From the NCBI GenBank assembly GCA_016779605.1, contig JADHNH010000010.1, positions 1-54,893 of the forward strand: a DNA stretch of 54,893 bases, read 5' to 3'. Positions 27,598 to 36,065 of this stretch are shown here, piece by piece. Under the pieces are notes generated by a model. The model was not told the origin of the DNA. It made no database searches and saw nothing but the letters and a program-made list of their open reading frames with translations. The DNA is from Nevskia sp. (GTDB lineage: Bacteria > Pseudomonadota > Gammaproteobacteria > Nevskiales > Nevskiaceae). The first letter of the stretch is position 1. Each line of letters starts with the position of its first letter. A program made the position numbers and the translations under genes.

Positions 27598-27695
27598 GAT
27601 CGAATCCGGTGAAAAGTGAACGGACAGCCGCAACTATATCGAAGTCCGCCGCGGCGGCCGGCAACGCTGCCGGCACGCGCGGATTTCCCCGATTG

Positions 27696-27723
27696 ATGTT
27701 AGTATCGTATCAAACGATATCAA
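27696..27723 (-). promoter_or_regulatory. Promoter with embedded palindrome TATCGT-N5-ACGATA
   Basis: On the minus strand a -35 box TTGATA (27718-27723) and a -10 box TAACAT (27696-27701) are spaced by 16 bp, upstream of the CitE-like gene. The spacer carries the perfect palindrome TATCGT-ATCAA-ACGATA (27703-27719). It sits between divergent genes, so one repressor could control both the CitE-like group and the thiolase group. The MarR protein at 30561 is a possible ligand-controlled regulator. Confidence 0.5.
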
Positions 27724-27833
27724 TTCGGCGGCGCCGCGGCGATGCCGCGAGGGGCCGCCGCGGCACCCGCAGGGCCGGCGTCCTCCGCCGCCCGATTGAA
27801 CGGGCCCCTTCACCAGAAAAGGCGCAGAACCGA

Positions 27834-29273
27834 GTGACCACCACCAGAGCTGTCGGCATCAAATCTTACGGTGCATCCATTCCCCGCCTGCGCATGGCGC
27901 GCGGCGCCATCGCCGAAGCGCATGCCTGGGCACTGCCCTCGCTCAAGGGCCTGGCCAAGGGCGAAAAGGCCCTGTGCAGCTGGGACGAGGATGCCATCAC
28001 CCTGGCCGTGGAAGCGGCGCGCGATTGCCTGGGCCCGGGTACGCCGCCCAAGCTGGCCGGCCTCACCCTGGCCTCCACCTCCGCGCCGTTCGCCGACCTG
28101 CAGAACGCCGGCGTGGCCGCCGGCGCCCTGCACCTGGATACCGGCGTGCCCTGCCTGGATGCCTCCGGCTCCACCCGTGCCGGCCTGAGCGCCCTGGCGC
28201 AGAGCCTGGAGGCCGCCGCCGGCGATCGCCTGGTGCTCGCCGCTGAGCGCCGCGCCGCCCGCCCCGGCAGCGTGCAGGAAATGCAGTACGGCGCCGGCGG
28301 CGCCGCGCTGCTGGTCGGCGAAGGCGACCTGGCGGCGCGCTACCTGGGCCGCGAGTCGATCATGGTGCCGTTCGTCGACCATTTCCGCGAAGCCGACGCC
28401 CGCTACGACTATGCCTGGGAAGAGCGCTGGATCCGCGACGAGGGCGTGGCGCGGCTGGTGCCGCAGGCGGTCAAGAGCCTGCTCAAGCGCCTGGGCCTGG
28501 GCGTGGAGCGGGTGGCGCAGTTCGGCCTGTCCGGCGCGCCCGCCGGCAGCGACCGCATGGTGGCCAAGGCGCTCACCATCACTCCCGATCGCATCATCCC
28601 GGACCTGATCGACGAGGTCGGCGACGCCGGCGCGGCGCACGCGCCGCTGCTGCTGATCGGCGCGCTCGAGCGCGCCCGCCCCGGCGACGTCATCGTGGTG
28701 GCGGCATTCGGCCAGGGCTGCGAGGTGCTGGCGTTCGAGATGCAGGACGGCGGCCGCCGCCCGGCCCGCGGCCTGGCCCGCGCCGTCGAGGCGGGCGTGA
28801 CCGAGACCGCCTACACCAAGCTGCTGTCGTTCGGCGGCGAGCTGAGCCTCGACTGGGGCCCGCGCTCGGAAGTGCAGCCGAAGGCCGCGCTGACCCAGCA
28901 GTACCGCGCCGGCGAGCAGATCACCGGCTTCATCGGCGGCCGCTGCAGCGCCTGCGGCCAGGTGCAGTTCCCGCGCCTGCCGAACTGCGTCAAGTGCGCC
29001 GCCACCGCCACGCAGACGCCGTTCCCGCTGGCAGACGAGAAGGCCAAGGTGGCGACCTACAGCGCCGACTGGCTGATGTTCTACCCGGCGCCGCCGCTGT
29101 ACGTGGGGCTGGTGCAGTTCGACGCCGGCGCGCGCGTGCTGATGGAGATCGTCGAGGTCGGCGCCGCCGGCATCGACGTCGGCACGCCGCTGCGCATGGT
29201 GTTCCGCCTCAAGGCGCACGACAATCTGCGCCATTACGGGCGCTATTTCTGGAAAGCCGTACCCACGGCCTGA
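27834..29273 (+). CDS. HMG-CoA synthase-like domain fused to a DUF35 OB-fold zinc-ribbon domain
   Basis: A 479-residue fusion. The N-terminal part (about residues 5-350) has a thiolase-fold layout like HMG-CoA synthase, beginning GIKSYGASIPRLRM. At the usual nucleophile region it reads PCLDASGSTRAGLSAL, so the catalytic cysteine cannot be placed with certainty and may be lost. The C-terminal part has a zinc ribbon CSACGQVQF...CVKC (about residues 370-388) and an OB fold. DUF35 proteins bind thiolases and feed CoA substrates, and a thiolase gene starts 20 bp downstream. GTG 27834 is taken as start; a longer frame extends to 27609. Confidence 0.8.
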   Translation: MTTTRAVGIKSYGASIPRLRMARGAIAEAHAWALPSLKGLAKGEKALCSWDEDAITLAVEAARDCLGPGTPPKLAGLTLASTSAPFADLQNAGVAAGALHLDTGVPCLDASGSTRAGLSALAQSLEAAAGDRLVLAAERRAARPGSVQEMQYGAGGAALLVGEGDLAARYLGRESIMVPFVDHFREADARYDYAWEERWIRDEGVARLVPQAVKSLLKRLGLGVERVAQFGLSGAPAGSDRMVAKALTITPDRIIPDLIDEVGDAGAAHAPLLLIGALERARPGDVIVVAAFGQGCEVLAFEMQDGGRRPARGLARAVEAGVTETAYTKLLSFGGELSLDWGPRSEVQPKAALTQQYRAGEQITGFIGGRCSACGQVQFPRLPNCVKCAATATQTPFPLADEKAKVATYSADWLMFYPAPPLYVGLVQFDAGARVLMEIVEVGAAGIDVGTPLRMVFRLKAHDNLRHYGRYFWKAVPTA

Positions 29274-29293
29274 CACGGATTGGAGATCGCATC

Positions 29294-30490
29294 ATGGCAA
29301 CCGGTATCAGAGACAAAGTCGCGATTCTGGGCATGGGCTGCACCAAGTTCGGCGAGCGCTGGGACGCCGGCAGCGAACAGCTCATGACCGAGGCGTTCAA
29401 CGAGGCGCTGGCCGACGCCGGCATCGAACGCAAGCAGATCCAGGCCGCCTGGCTCGGCTCGGCGCTGGAATACGTCAACATGGGCAACTCGGCCATTCCG
29501 ATGTCCACCGGCCTGCGCCTGGCGGGCATCCCGGTGTCGCGCATGGAGAACATGTGCGCCACCGGCACCGAGGTACTGCGCGGCGCCGCCTACGCGGTGG
29601 CCAGCGGCGCGGTGGACTTCGCCCTGGCGCTGGGGGTGGAAAAGCTCAAGGACACCGGCTATGGCGGCCTGCCGATTTCCGGCCGCGGCACCTTGAACGA
29701 CCTGTGGATGCCGTACTGCTCGGCTCCCGCCGGATTCGCCCAGCTCGCTTCCGGCTACCGCGCCAAGTGGGGCATCGGCCGCGACGACCTCAAGCAGGCG
29801 ATGGCGCGGGTCAGCTGGAAGAGCCACCAGAACGGCGTGAAGAACCCCAAGGCGCACCTGCGCAAGGCGGTGAGCATGGACAGCATCCTGCACGCGCCGA
29901 TGATCGCCGAGCCGCTGGGCGTGTTCGACTGCTGCGGCGTCAGCGACGGCTCGGCCTGCGCCATCCTCACCACGCCGGAGATCGCGCGCAGCCTGGGCAA
30001 GAAGGACCTGGTCACGATCAAGGCGCTGCAGCTCTCGGTCAGCGGCGGCCGCGAGTCCGGCTCCGCCGAATGGGACGGCAGCCACGTGGTCAATACCCGC
30101 ATCGCCGCCGCCCGCGCCTACCAGGAAGCCGGCATCACCGATCCGCGCAAGCAGCTCAGCCAGATCGAGGTGCACGACTGCTTCTCGATCACCGAGCTGG
30201 TGACGATGGAAGACCTCGGCGTGTCCGACGAAGGCCGCGCGGTCTACGACATCCTCGATGGCGCCTTCGACGCCGACGGCCGGCTGCCCTGCCAGATCGA
30301 CGGCGGCCTGAAGTGCTTCGGCCACCCGATCGGCGCCTCCGGCCTGCGCATGGTCTACGAGCACTACCTGCAGCTGCTCGGCCGCGCCGGCGAGCGCCAG
30401 CTCAAGAACCCGACCCTCGGCCTGAGCCATAATCTCGGCGGCGTGCCGTACAACGGCGTGGCCGCCATCAGCATCGTCGGGCTGCAGTGA
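29294..30490 (+). CDS. Thiolase of the SCP-x/archaeal acetyl-CoA acetyltransferase type
   Basis: A 398-residue thiolase that should condense or cleave beta-ketoacyl-CoA. Catalytic features are the nucleophile C88 (MENMCATGTEV), a histidine/cysteine pair in VHDCFSITEL and the final GGLKCFGHPIGASG motif. The lineage, with the GHPIGASG end and a DUF35 partner encoded immediately upstream, resembles archaeal ACAT and the Ltp/DitF-like thiolases of steroid and diterpenoid breakdown. The ATG at 29294 has tggag 8 nt upstream. It probably forms a complex with the DUF35 domain of the upstream gene. Confidence 0.88.
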   Translation: MATGIRDKVAILGMGCTKFGERWDAGSEQLMTEAFNEALADAGIERKQIQAAWLGSALEYVNMGNSAIPMSTGLRLAGIPVSRMENMCATGTEVLRGAAYAVASGAVDFALALGVEKLKDTGYGGLPISGRGTLNDLWMPYCSAPAGFAQLASGYRAKWGIGRDDLKQAMARVSWKSHQNGVKNPKAHLRKAVSMDSILHAPMIAEPLGVFDCCGVSDGSACAILTTPEIARSLGKKDLVTIKALQLSVSGGRESGSAEWDGSHVVNTRIAAARAYQEAGITDPRKQLSQIEVHDCFSITELVTMEDLGVSDEGRAVYDILDGAFDADGRLPCQIDGGLKCFGHPIGASGLRMVYEHYLQLLGRAGERQLKNPTLGLSHNLGGVPYNGVAAISIVGLQ

Positions 30491-30560
30491 GCCCCGCCGC
30501 GGCCCGATAATTGCGACCCTAACCAGACAGATTCAACCGACAGCCGGCAGGCAGGAGCAC

Positions 30561-31121
30561 ATGGCACGACGGGAAGGCGCACAGGCGGCGCGCAGCGGGC
30601 GCGAAGCGGCAGAAGGGGCGGCGGAGCCGGCCGAGGCCTTTGCCATCGGCGACGCCGACGACGTCTCGCGGCAGGGCATCCGCCTGGGATTCCTGATCCA
30701 CGACGTCTCGCGCATGCGGCGCAATGCCTACGACCAGGTGATGAAGCCGCTGGGCGTGACGCGCGCGCAGTGGTGGGTGCTGGCGCACCTGTCGCGCCAC
30801 GACGGCATGATGCAGACCGAACTGGCCGACGTGCTCGACGTCGGCAAGGCCAGCCTGGGCACCCTGATCGAGCGGCTCGAGGCCGGCGGCTGGGTGGAGC
30901 GGCGCGCCGACCCCTCCGACAAGCGCGCCAAGCGCGTGTTCCTGGCACGCTCGGGCCAGCAGCTGGTGCGCAAGATGACGCTGGAGGAAAACCGCTTCAA
31001 CGACCGCATCCTCAACGAGCTCAACGGCGCGGACCGCGAGCAGCTGATCCGGCTGCTGTCGAAGATCAAGCACGCGCTGATCCAGTACGGCGTCCCCGAG
31101 GCGGGCGACGTCGAAGCCTGA
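30561..31121 (+). CDS. MarR-family regulator
   Basis: A winged-helix repressor of 186 residues. A disordered N-terminus of about 40 residues precedes helix 1 (GFLIHDVSRMRRNAYD) and the wHTH (about residues 75-130: MMQTELADVLDVGKASLGTL, then DPSDKRAKRVFLA as the wing). It follows the thiolase by 70 bp on the same strand. MarR proteins in degradation loci usually sense CoA thioesters or aromatic acids, and this one could bind the palindrome at 27703-27719. Confidence 0.87.
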   Translation: MARREGAQAARSGREAAEGAAEPAEAFAIGDADDVSRQGIRLGFLIHDVSRMRRNAYDQVMKPLGVTRAQWWVLAHLSRHDGMMQTELADVLDVGKASLGTLIERLEAGGWVERRADPSDKRAKRVFLARSGQQLVRKMTLEENRFNDRILNELNGADREQLIRLLSKIKHALIQYGVPEAGDVEA

Positions 31122-31158
31122 GTCCGCCGGCTGCTTCTCTTTTTCAGGGCTGGCTTGT

Positions 31159-31274
31159 GGTCCGCAAATGAACGCGGATCAACGCCAATAAAAGCCACCA
31201 AAAGCACGGCAACTCGAATGAAATATGAATTTCATTCGCATCTATTTGCGTTTATTCGCGTTCATTTGCGGACC
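31159..31274. repeat. Nested palindromic repeat between convergent genes
   Basis: The outer arms at 31159-31185 and 31248-31274 match at 25 of 27 bp (GGTCCGCAAATGAACGCG conserved). Inside lies a second perfect inverted repeat, CGAATGAAAT (31215-31224) and ATTTCATTCG (31229-31238), with a 4-nt spacer. It fills the gap between the MarR gene and the convergent hypothetical gene. It has the form of a MITE or a mobile terminator. Confidence 0.7.
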
Positions 31275-31290
31275 GAAGATATTCACGCGA

Positions 31291-31827
31291 TCAGTCCGAC
31301 GACAGCTGCCGCTCGATCGGCGTGATCGACTTGGGGTCCGCTTCGAAGCCGGTCGGCGCCAGCCAGGCGCGCTCGCGCGCGGTCTGCACCTTGGCCGCCG
31401 CCAGCACGCTGCGCTGCAGCCCCGGCAGGCTCGCCGGCTCGCCGTCGGCATTGGCCGCGCCGATCAGCTCGCCGACCTTCGCCCGCAGCTCCAGCACCGC
31501 CGCTTCCAGCTCGGCCGGGTCGGCGGCCGCCCGCTGCAGCACGCCGGCCCCGGCGGCGGCACCCGCCGAGAGATCAGCCAGCGCGGCCTGCGTCTGCGCC
31601 CCGCCGCGCACTGCGGACAGCTCGCGCGCCAGCTGCAGGTAGCGCTGCAGCTCGTCGCGGTCATAGCGGTATTGCAGCGGCAGGCGCTGCAGCAGCAGGC
31701 TCAGCATGCCCACCACCAGCTGGGCCTGCTCCTGCGCCAGCTTGTTGGCCGGATCCACCGCCGGCAGCACGACGTCGGTCATCGCCTTGATGACGGTTTG
31801 CAGCTGAAACGCCGGACGCATGTCCAT
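31291..31827 (-). CDS. Hypothetical alpha-helical protein next to the APH-type kinase
   Basis: A soluble 178-residue protein, nearly all helical and rich in Ala, Leu and Gln. No family is recognised with certainty. It is 5 bp downstream of the phosphotransferase gene and in the same orientation, so the two are co-transcribed and may form a functional pair. I do not name a function. Confidence 0.7.
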   Translation of the reverse strand: MDMRPAFQLQTVIKAMTDVVLPAVDPANKLAQEQAQLVVGMLSLLLQRLPLQYRYDRDELQRYLQLARELSAVRGGAQTQAALADLSAGAAAGAGVLQRAAADPAELEAAVLELRAKVGELIGAANADGEPASLPGLQRSVLAAAKVQTARERAWLAPTGFEADPKSITPIERQLSSD

Positions 31828-31832
31828 AGTTC

Positions 31833-33029
31833 TTACCCCACCTGTTCCAGGACTTCACGCAGTTCGTCGAGCAGCACGTAGCCCAGCCCCATGGCCCAGG
31901 CCAGCAGCAGGTCCTGGTGGGTCTTGGCGCCGCGCGCGGCGCGGTAGCCGGTGGCGATCATGATGATGGCGCCGCGGTAGGCGTGGAACGCGCGGTAGTA
32001 GCGGAACTTCGCGCGGTCCACCGGCAGCCCGCTGCACTTCTCGTAGGCCTCCAGGAACGCCTCCATCGGCATCAGGCCCTGCTGCAGGTAAGTGCCGCCA
32101 TCCTCGGAATAGTGGCCCAGCGTGTGCAGCGACATGTACGCCAGGTCCGCATGGCGGTCGCCGATCCAGGCCAGCTCCCAGTCGAGCCAGGCGGTGATGC
32201 GCAGGTCGTCCTCGGAATAGAGGAAATTGCCGGCGCGGTAATCGCCGTGCACCAGGCTCAGGCGGTCGATCGGCGGCGCATTGCGGCGCAGCCAGGCTTC
32301 GGCCAGCCGCAGCAGCGGGATCTCCTCGTTGGCGTCCTCGCGCCAGATGCGCGCCCACCAGTTGAGCATCCACTCGACCGACTGAGCGCCGGACTGCGGC
32401 ACGTCGAACGCGCTGAGCTCCGCGCCGCGCCAGTCGAAGGTGTGGATCGCCGCCAGGTGCTCCACGTACTGCCGGCCGAGCGGGCCGCGCGCCGCCGGGC
32501 CGAAGTTGATGCCCAGGCCGGTGACGTTGCTGACGCTGGCCTTGGGCTTGGCCGCGCCGTCGACGAAGCCGTAGACGATCGCCGGGTACGGCAGGTACTT
32601 GCCCAGCGGGTCCGCCCAGTAGGCCTCCGGCACCGGCACCACGCCCTGCATCGCCTTGATCAGCTGGAACTCGCGCAGCCGGCTGGTCTCGACGATCGAC
32701 TCGGCCGGCTCCATGCGCAGCACCATCGGCGTGACCGTGCGGCCCGCGCCGGGCCGCTGCCACGACAGCTTGAACGCCATCTGCAGCTTGGAGGCGCCGC
32801 CGGCCAGCCACTGCGGCTCCAGCACCTCGAACGGCTCGCGCAGCTCGGCCCGCAGCAGCGCCTGCAGGCCGCTGCACAGGGTCGCCAATGCGATCGGCTT
32901 GTAGCCGGGCCCGCCGCGCCGCGCCAGCTTGCCCTGCAGCACGCGGTCGATCTCGCGCTCGCAGGGAAACTGCCGGCGCAGCGACTCGATCCATTCGCGC
33001 GGCGGATTCTGCTTGTCGATGGCCAGCAT
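31833..33029 (-). CDS. Phosphotransferase-family protein (APH/ACAD10-like kinase domain)
   Basis: A 398-residue kinase-like protein of the APH family that, in ACAD10/11, is linked to acyl-CoA dehydrogenases and phosphorylates 4-hydroxyacyl-CoA. Visible motifs are the catalytic loop VHGDYRAGN and the metal motif WLDWELAWIGDRHADLA. A very similar protein is encoded at 54089 (same N-terminal FPCEREIDR and GASKLQM segments), so the locus has two paralogs. The likely role is activation or modification of a hydroxyacyl intermediate, by analogy only. Confidence 0.85.
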   Translation of the reverse strand: MLAIDKQNPPREWIESLRRQFPCEREIDRVLQGKLARRGGPGYKPIALATLCSGLQALLRAELREPFEVLEPQWLAGGASKLQMAFKLSWQRPGAGRTVTPMVLRMEPAESIVETSRLREFQLIKAMQGVVPVPEAYWADPLGKYLPYPAIVYGFVDGAAKPKASVSNVTGLGINFGPAARGPLGRQYVEHLAAIHTFDWRGAELSAFDVPQSGAQSVEWMLNWWARIWREDANEEIPLLRLAEAWLRRNAPPIDRLSLVHGDYRAGNFLYSEDDLRITAWLDWELAWIGDRHADLAYMSLHTLGHYSEDGGTYLQQGLMPMEAFLEAYEKCSGLPVDRAKFRYYRAFHAYRGAIIMIATGYRAARGAKTHQDLLLAWAMGLGYVLLDELREVLEQVG

Positions 33030-33131
33030 CGCGGTCTCCTCGTCCCGAAATTTGTTCAGCGCGGCCGTGGCCTCCCGCGGACCACGGCCGTTGCGGCGGC
33101 GCCTTGCCGTTCTAGCGCGGCGCCGCGCCCC

Positions 33132-34052
33132 TCACCAGTTGCCGTTGCCGGACCAGGGGAAGCGGTAGCCGCACTCGCCCAGGCCGTAGCCCAGGGTGCC
33201 GTCGCTCAGGCGGTACTCCATCATCTGCTCGGTGAGCACGAAGGTGTCGGCCGGGAAGAACCAGCGGAACAGCTTGCGGCCGGTGAAGGCGTAGCTGCGG
33301 CCGCGCGCGTCGACCACCTTCCAGTCCATCTTCTCGATGGTCATGTCGTCGTCGCCGTAGGTGTTGCGGTCCTCCAGGCTCTTGATCGCCACCCAGCCGC
33401 TGCCGTCGTTGAGCATCTGCATGTGGGCGCTGTCGTAGTTCATCGAGTAGCCGTGCACCGCGGCGACCACCAGGCCGTTGTCGAAGATCGGCCAGGCCAG
33501 GCGGTAGTGGCGCAGCAGGTCCCAATCGCGCGTGCCGTAGGCGACGTCGCGGAAGCCCTTGCCGGCGATCGGGATGGACTTGCCGCCGCGCAGCGTCACC
33601 GTGCCCGTGACGCGGCACGGCCCCTCCGCGTGCACGTGGGCGATCGCCGCGGTGATCGAGCCTTCCTGGCCCTTGCTGATGGCGATGGCGTCCTGCATCG
33701 GGTACATCTGGTCGAACTGCAGGGTCGCCGAGAAGTCCTGCGCCTCGATCGAAAAGCTGGTCTTCTTCATCGGCTCCAGCGCGCGCAGCCGCATGCCGGC
33801 GATCTCGATGCCTTTGTCCAGGCGCTGCGCGGTGTACGGCAGGTTCAGGTTCTGGCGCGCGAACAGCGGCTTGCCGTCCATGAAGAACACGCACCAGCTG
33901 TTGGACTCCTTGAGGTTCTCGAGGATGCCGATGCGGATGAAGCAGCCGACCTTGCAGGCCGGATCGTAGAAGTTGAAATAGAAGCTCTGGTTCCAGCGCT
34001 GCGTCTGGTCGGCCGGGCGATAGCCTTCGGCATCCTCGAAGCGTACGGTCAC
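33132..34052 (-). CDS. Conserved protein of CrtC/AttH-like beta fold (uncertain)
   Basis: A 306-residue soluble protein without a known catalytic motif. It has repeated aromatic beta-strand segments such as NQSFYFNFYDP, YSMNYDSAHMQML and GLGECGYRFPWSG. The overall pattern resembles lipocalin-like hydratase proteins of the CrtC/AttH group and DUF7064/7065 proteins, which are common in terpenoid and steroid loci; this is recognition by eye and needs profile comparison. GTG 34052 has a perfect site aaggaggag upstream. It may bind or hydrate a hydrophobic intermediate. Confidence 0.6.
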   Translation of the reverse strand: MTVRFEDAEGYRPADQTQRWNQSFYFNFYDPACKVGCFIRIGILENLKESNSWCVFFMDGKPLFARQNLNLPYTAQRLDKGIEIAGMRLRALEPMKKTSFSIEAQDFSATLQFDQMYPMQDAIAISKGQEGSITAAIAHVHAEGPCRVTGTVTLRGGKSIPIAGKGFRDVAYGTRDWDLLRHYRLAWPIFDNGLVVAAVHGYSMNYDSAHMQMLNDGSGWVAIKSLEDRNTYGDDDMTIEKMDWKVVDARGRSYAFTGRKLFRWFFPADTFVLTEQMMEYRLSDGTLGYGLGECGYRFPWSGNGNW

Positions 34053-34294
34053 GGTTCCTCCTCCTTGCGTTCGCACAATTTATCGTCGGCCGGCGCACCA
34101 CGCGGCGGCGCATACCCACAATACACGACGGCAGGCGCACGCCCCGCGCCCGCCCGTGCTCTCGCACGCGTGCCGTCCGACCGTCATTTTTGCGCCGCGC
34201 GCCGCCTGCGCCCGCTGCGTCCAACTATAGTACGTTTTCATACCAGTTTGTAGTATTCTGCGCCACGCGCGACGGCACTCAGGCAGGCTTTTCC

Positions 34295-35365
34295 GTGGGT
34301 TTTCTCAAGTCGATTTTCGGATCCAGGGAAGCGAAATTCGCCGAGGTTGCGCCCTTCGGCGCGCGCTTCGAGATCGCCGGCGGGCAGACCCTGCTGGAGG
34401 CGGCGCTGAAAAGCGGCGTGCCGTTCCCGCACAACTGCACCGTGGGCACCTGCGGCTCGTGCAAGTGCCGGCTCACCCAGGGGCGCGTCGGCGCGCTCAC
34501 CGACTTCGGCTACACGCTGTCGGCGCAGGAGATCGGCGCCGGCTACATCCTGGCCTGCCAGGCCATCCCCAAGGACGCCCTGACGCGGGTGGAGGTCGAA
34601 AGCGGCGCGGCCGACGCGCCGGCGGCGGAAAGCTTCCGCGCCACGCTCGCCGCCGCCGAGCCGCTGACGCACGACATCCTCAAGCTCACCCTGGAGCTGG
34701 ACCGGCCGATCCGCTACGTCGCCGGCCAGTACGCCAACCTGAAGTTCCCCGGCCTGGCGCGGGCGCGCAACTACTCGTTCGCCGACGCCCCCGAGCGCGC
34801 CGGCCGCACGGCGCCGAGCTTCTTCGTCCGCAAGGTGCCGGGCGGCGCCTTCACCGAGGCGCTGTTCGGCGGCCGCCTGCAGGGCTTGGCCCTGGAAGTG
34901 GACGGCCCGCACGGCAATTTCCACCTGCGCACCGGCGCCGCGCCGATGATCTGCATCGCCGGCGGCAGCGGCCTGGCGCCGCTGCTGAGCGTGCTGGAGC
35001 ATGCGCGGCGCACCCGCGTCCGGCGGCCGTGCGCGCTGCTGTTCGGCGCCCGCACCGAGGCCGACCTGTATGCGCTGGAGCAGGTGCGCTCGATCGGCGC
35101 GGAGTGGGCCGATCGTTTCGCCTTCCTGCCGGTGCTGTCGCACGAGCCCGCCGGCAGCGCCTGGAGCGGCGCGCGCGGGCTGGTCACCGAATTCATCGCC
35201 GATGCGCTGCCCGGCACCGCCTGGTCCGCCGCCGAGGGCTACATGTGCGGCCCGCCCGGCATGATCGACGCCGGCCTGGCCGCGCTCACCGGCCTTGGCA
35301 CACCGCTCGGCTCGATCCACTACGACAAGTTCACCGACGAGAGCCACGCCGCCAAAATGCCCTGA
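34295..35365 (+). CDS. Ferredoxin reductase with N-terminal 2Fe-2S domain
   Basis: A phenol-hydroxylase-type electron-transfer flavoprotein of 356 residues. The plant-type 2Fe-2S motif is C48, C53, C56 and C88 (NCTVGTCGSCKC...LACQ). The FAD domain has RNYSFAD and the NAD(P)H domain has ICIAGGSGLAPLLSV and GYMCGPPGM. It should deliver electrons from NAD(P)H to the Rieske ferredoxin encoded at 38425, completing the three-component ring-hydroxylating system, or directly to the membrane hydroxylase. The start is GTG 34295 with caggcagg upstream; the longer frame to 34190 is not supported. Confidence 0.88.
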   Translation: MGFLKSIFGSREAKFAEVAPFGARFEIAGGQTLLEAALKSGVPFPHNCTVGTCGSCKCRLTQGRVGALTDFGYTLSAQEIGAGYILACQAIPKDALTRVEVESGAADAPAAESFRATLAAAEPLTHDILKLTLELDRPIRYVAGQYANLKFPGLARARNYSFADAPERAGRTAPSFFVRKVPGGAFTEALFGGRLQGLALEVDGPHGNFHLRTGAAPMICIAGGSGLAPLLSVLEHARRTRVRRPCALLFGARTEADLYALEQVRSIGAEWADRFAFLPVLSHEPAGSAWSGARGLVTEFIADALPGTAWSAAEGYMCGPPGMIDAGLAALTGLGTPLGSIHYDKFTDESHAAKMP

Positions 35366-35409
35366 ACCGCCGCCCGCCATGGCGCGTACTGACCAGTTGG
35401 CACGAATCG

Positions 35410-35422
35410 GGCTAAATTAGCC
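35410..35422. promoter_or_regulatory. Palindrome GGCTAA-A-TTAGCC upstream of the second MarR-like gene
   Basis: A perfect 13-bp palindrome 57 bp before the ATG at 35479. It sits in a region with no other gene and is a candidate operator for the winged-helix protein encoded downstream. No good sigma-70 boxes flank it. Confidence 0.3.
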
Positions 35423-35478
35423 GGGTTCCGCCGCTGGCTACGCCAGCGCGCCGGCGCATCCATAACAAAGGGCAGGAC

Positions 35479-36042
35479 ATGTCGAAACCCCGTGGAGAGA
35501 CCCCCAGCGAATCCCCGCCCAAGCCCTTGCTGTCGGCGCTGCTGGCATTTTTCTTTCCGGTGCACTACCGCATGGGCATGGACCTGGAAAAGTGCATGTG
35601 CCAGGGCCGCATCTCGCGCAAGCAGGCGGCGATCCTGTGGCTGATCGAGTCCGAGGTCGGCGCGGACGGCTGGATGCGCCGCCGGCAGATCGAGCAGATG
35701 CTGTCGAGCTGGTTCGAGATCAGCAACTCGAACGTCTCGCAGGTGCTGCGCGAGCTGGCGCGGCCGCCGCTGTCGCTGGTGCGGCTGATCGAAAATCCAG
35801 CTTCCGGGCGCGAAAAGGTAGTGGCGCTGACGCCCGAAGGCAAGGCCTTCTTCGAGACCATGCTCAAGGCCGCGATCGACTATATCGGCACCGAGCTGAG
35901 CCACCTGACGGCCGAGGAGCTGCGCTGGGGTGTCGGCTTCTTCGGGCTGGCGTTCCAGCCGCAGCGCGACGAGGACAGCGGCCAGCGCACGCAGGCCGCC
36001 CTGGCCCGGCCGCCGGAGCGCATCGCCCGGCGCCACGGCTGA
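35479..36042 (+). CDS. MarR-like winged-helix regulator
   Basis: A 187-residue protein with a winged helix between about residues 50 and 125 (RISRKQAAILWLIESEVG, then SNSNVSQVLRELARPPLSLV and a wing ending EKVVALTPEGKAF). It has a proline-rich N-terminus and a basic C-terminal tail. It is convergent with the ring-cleavage operon, whose last gene ends 23 bp away. It may control the ring-dioxygenase genes, but no binding site was assigned except a palindrome upstream. Confidence 0.8.
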   Translation: MSKPRGETPSESPPKPLLSALLAFFFPVHYRMGMDLEKCMCQGRISRKQAAILWLIESEVGADGWMRRRQIEQMLSSWFEISNSNVSQVLRELARPPLSLVRLIENPASGREKVVALTPEGKAFFETMLKAAIDYIGTELSHLTAEELRWGVGFFGLAFQPQRDEDSGQRTQAALARPPERIARRHG

Positions 36043-36065
36043 GCGATCGATCCAGGGCACCGGCC

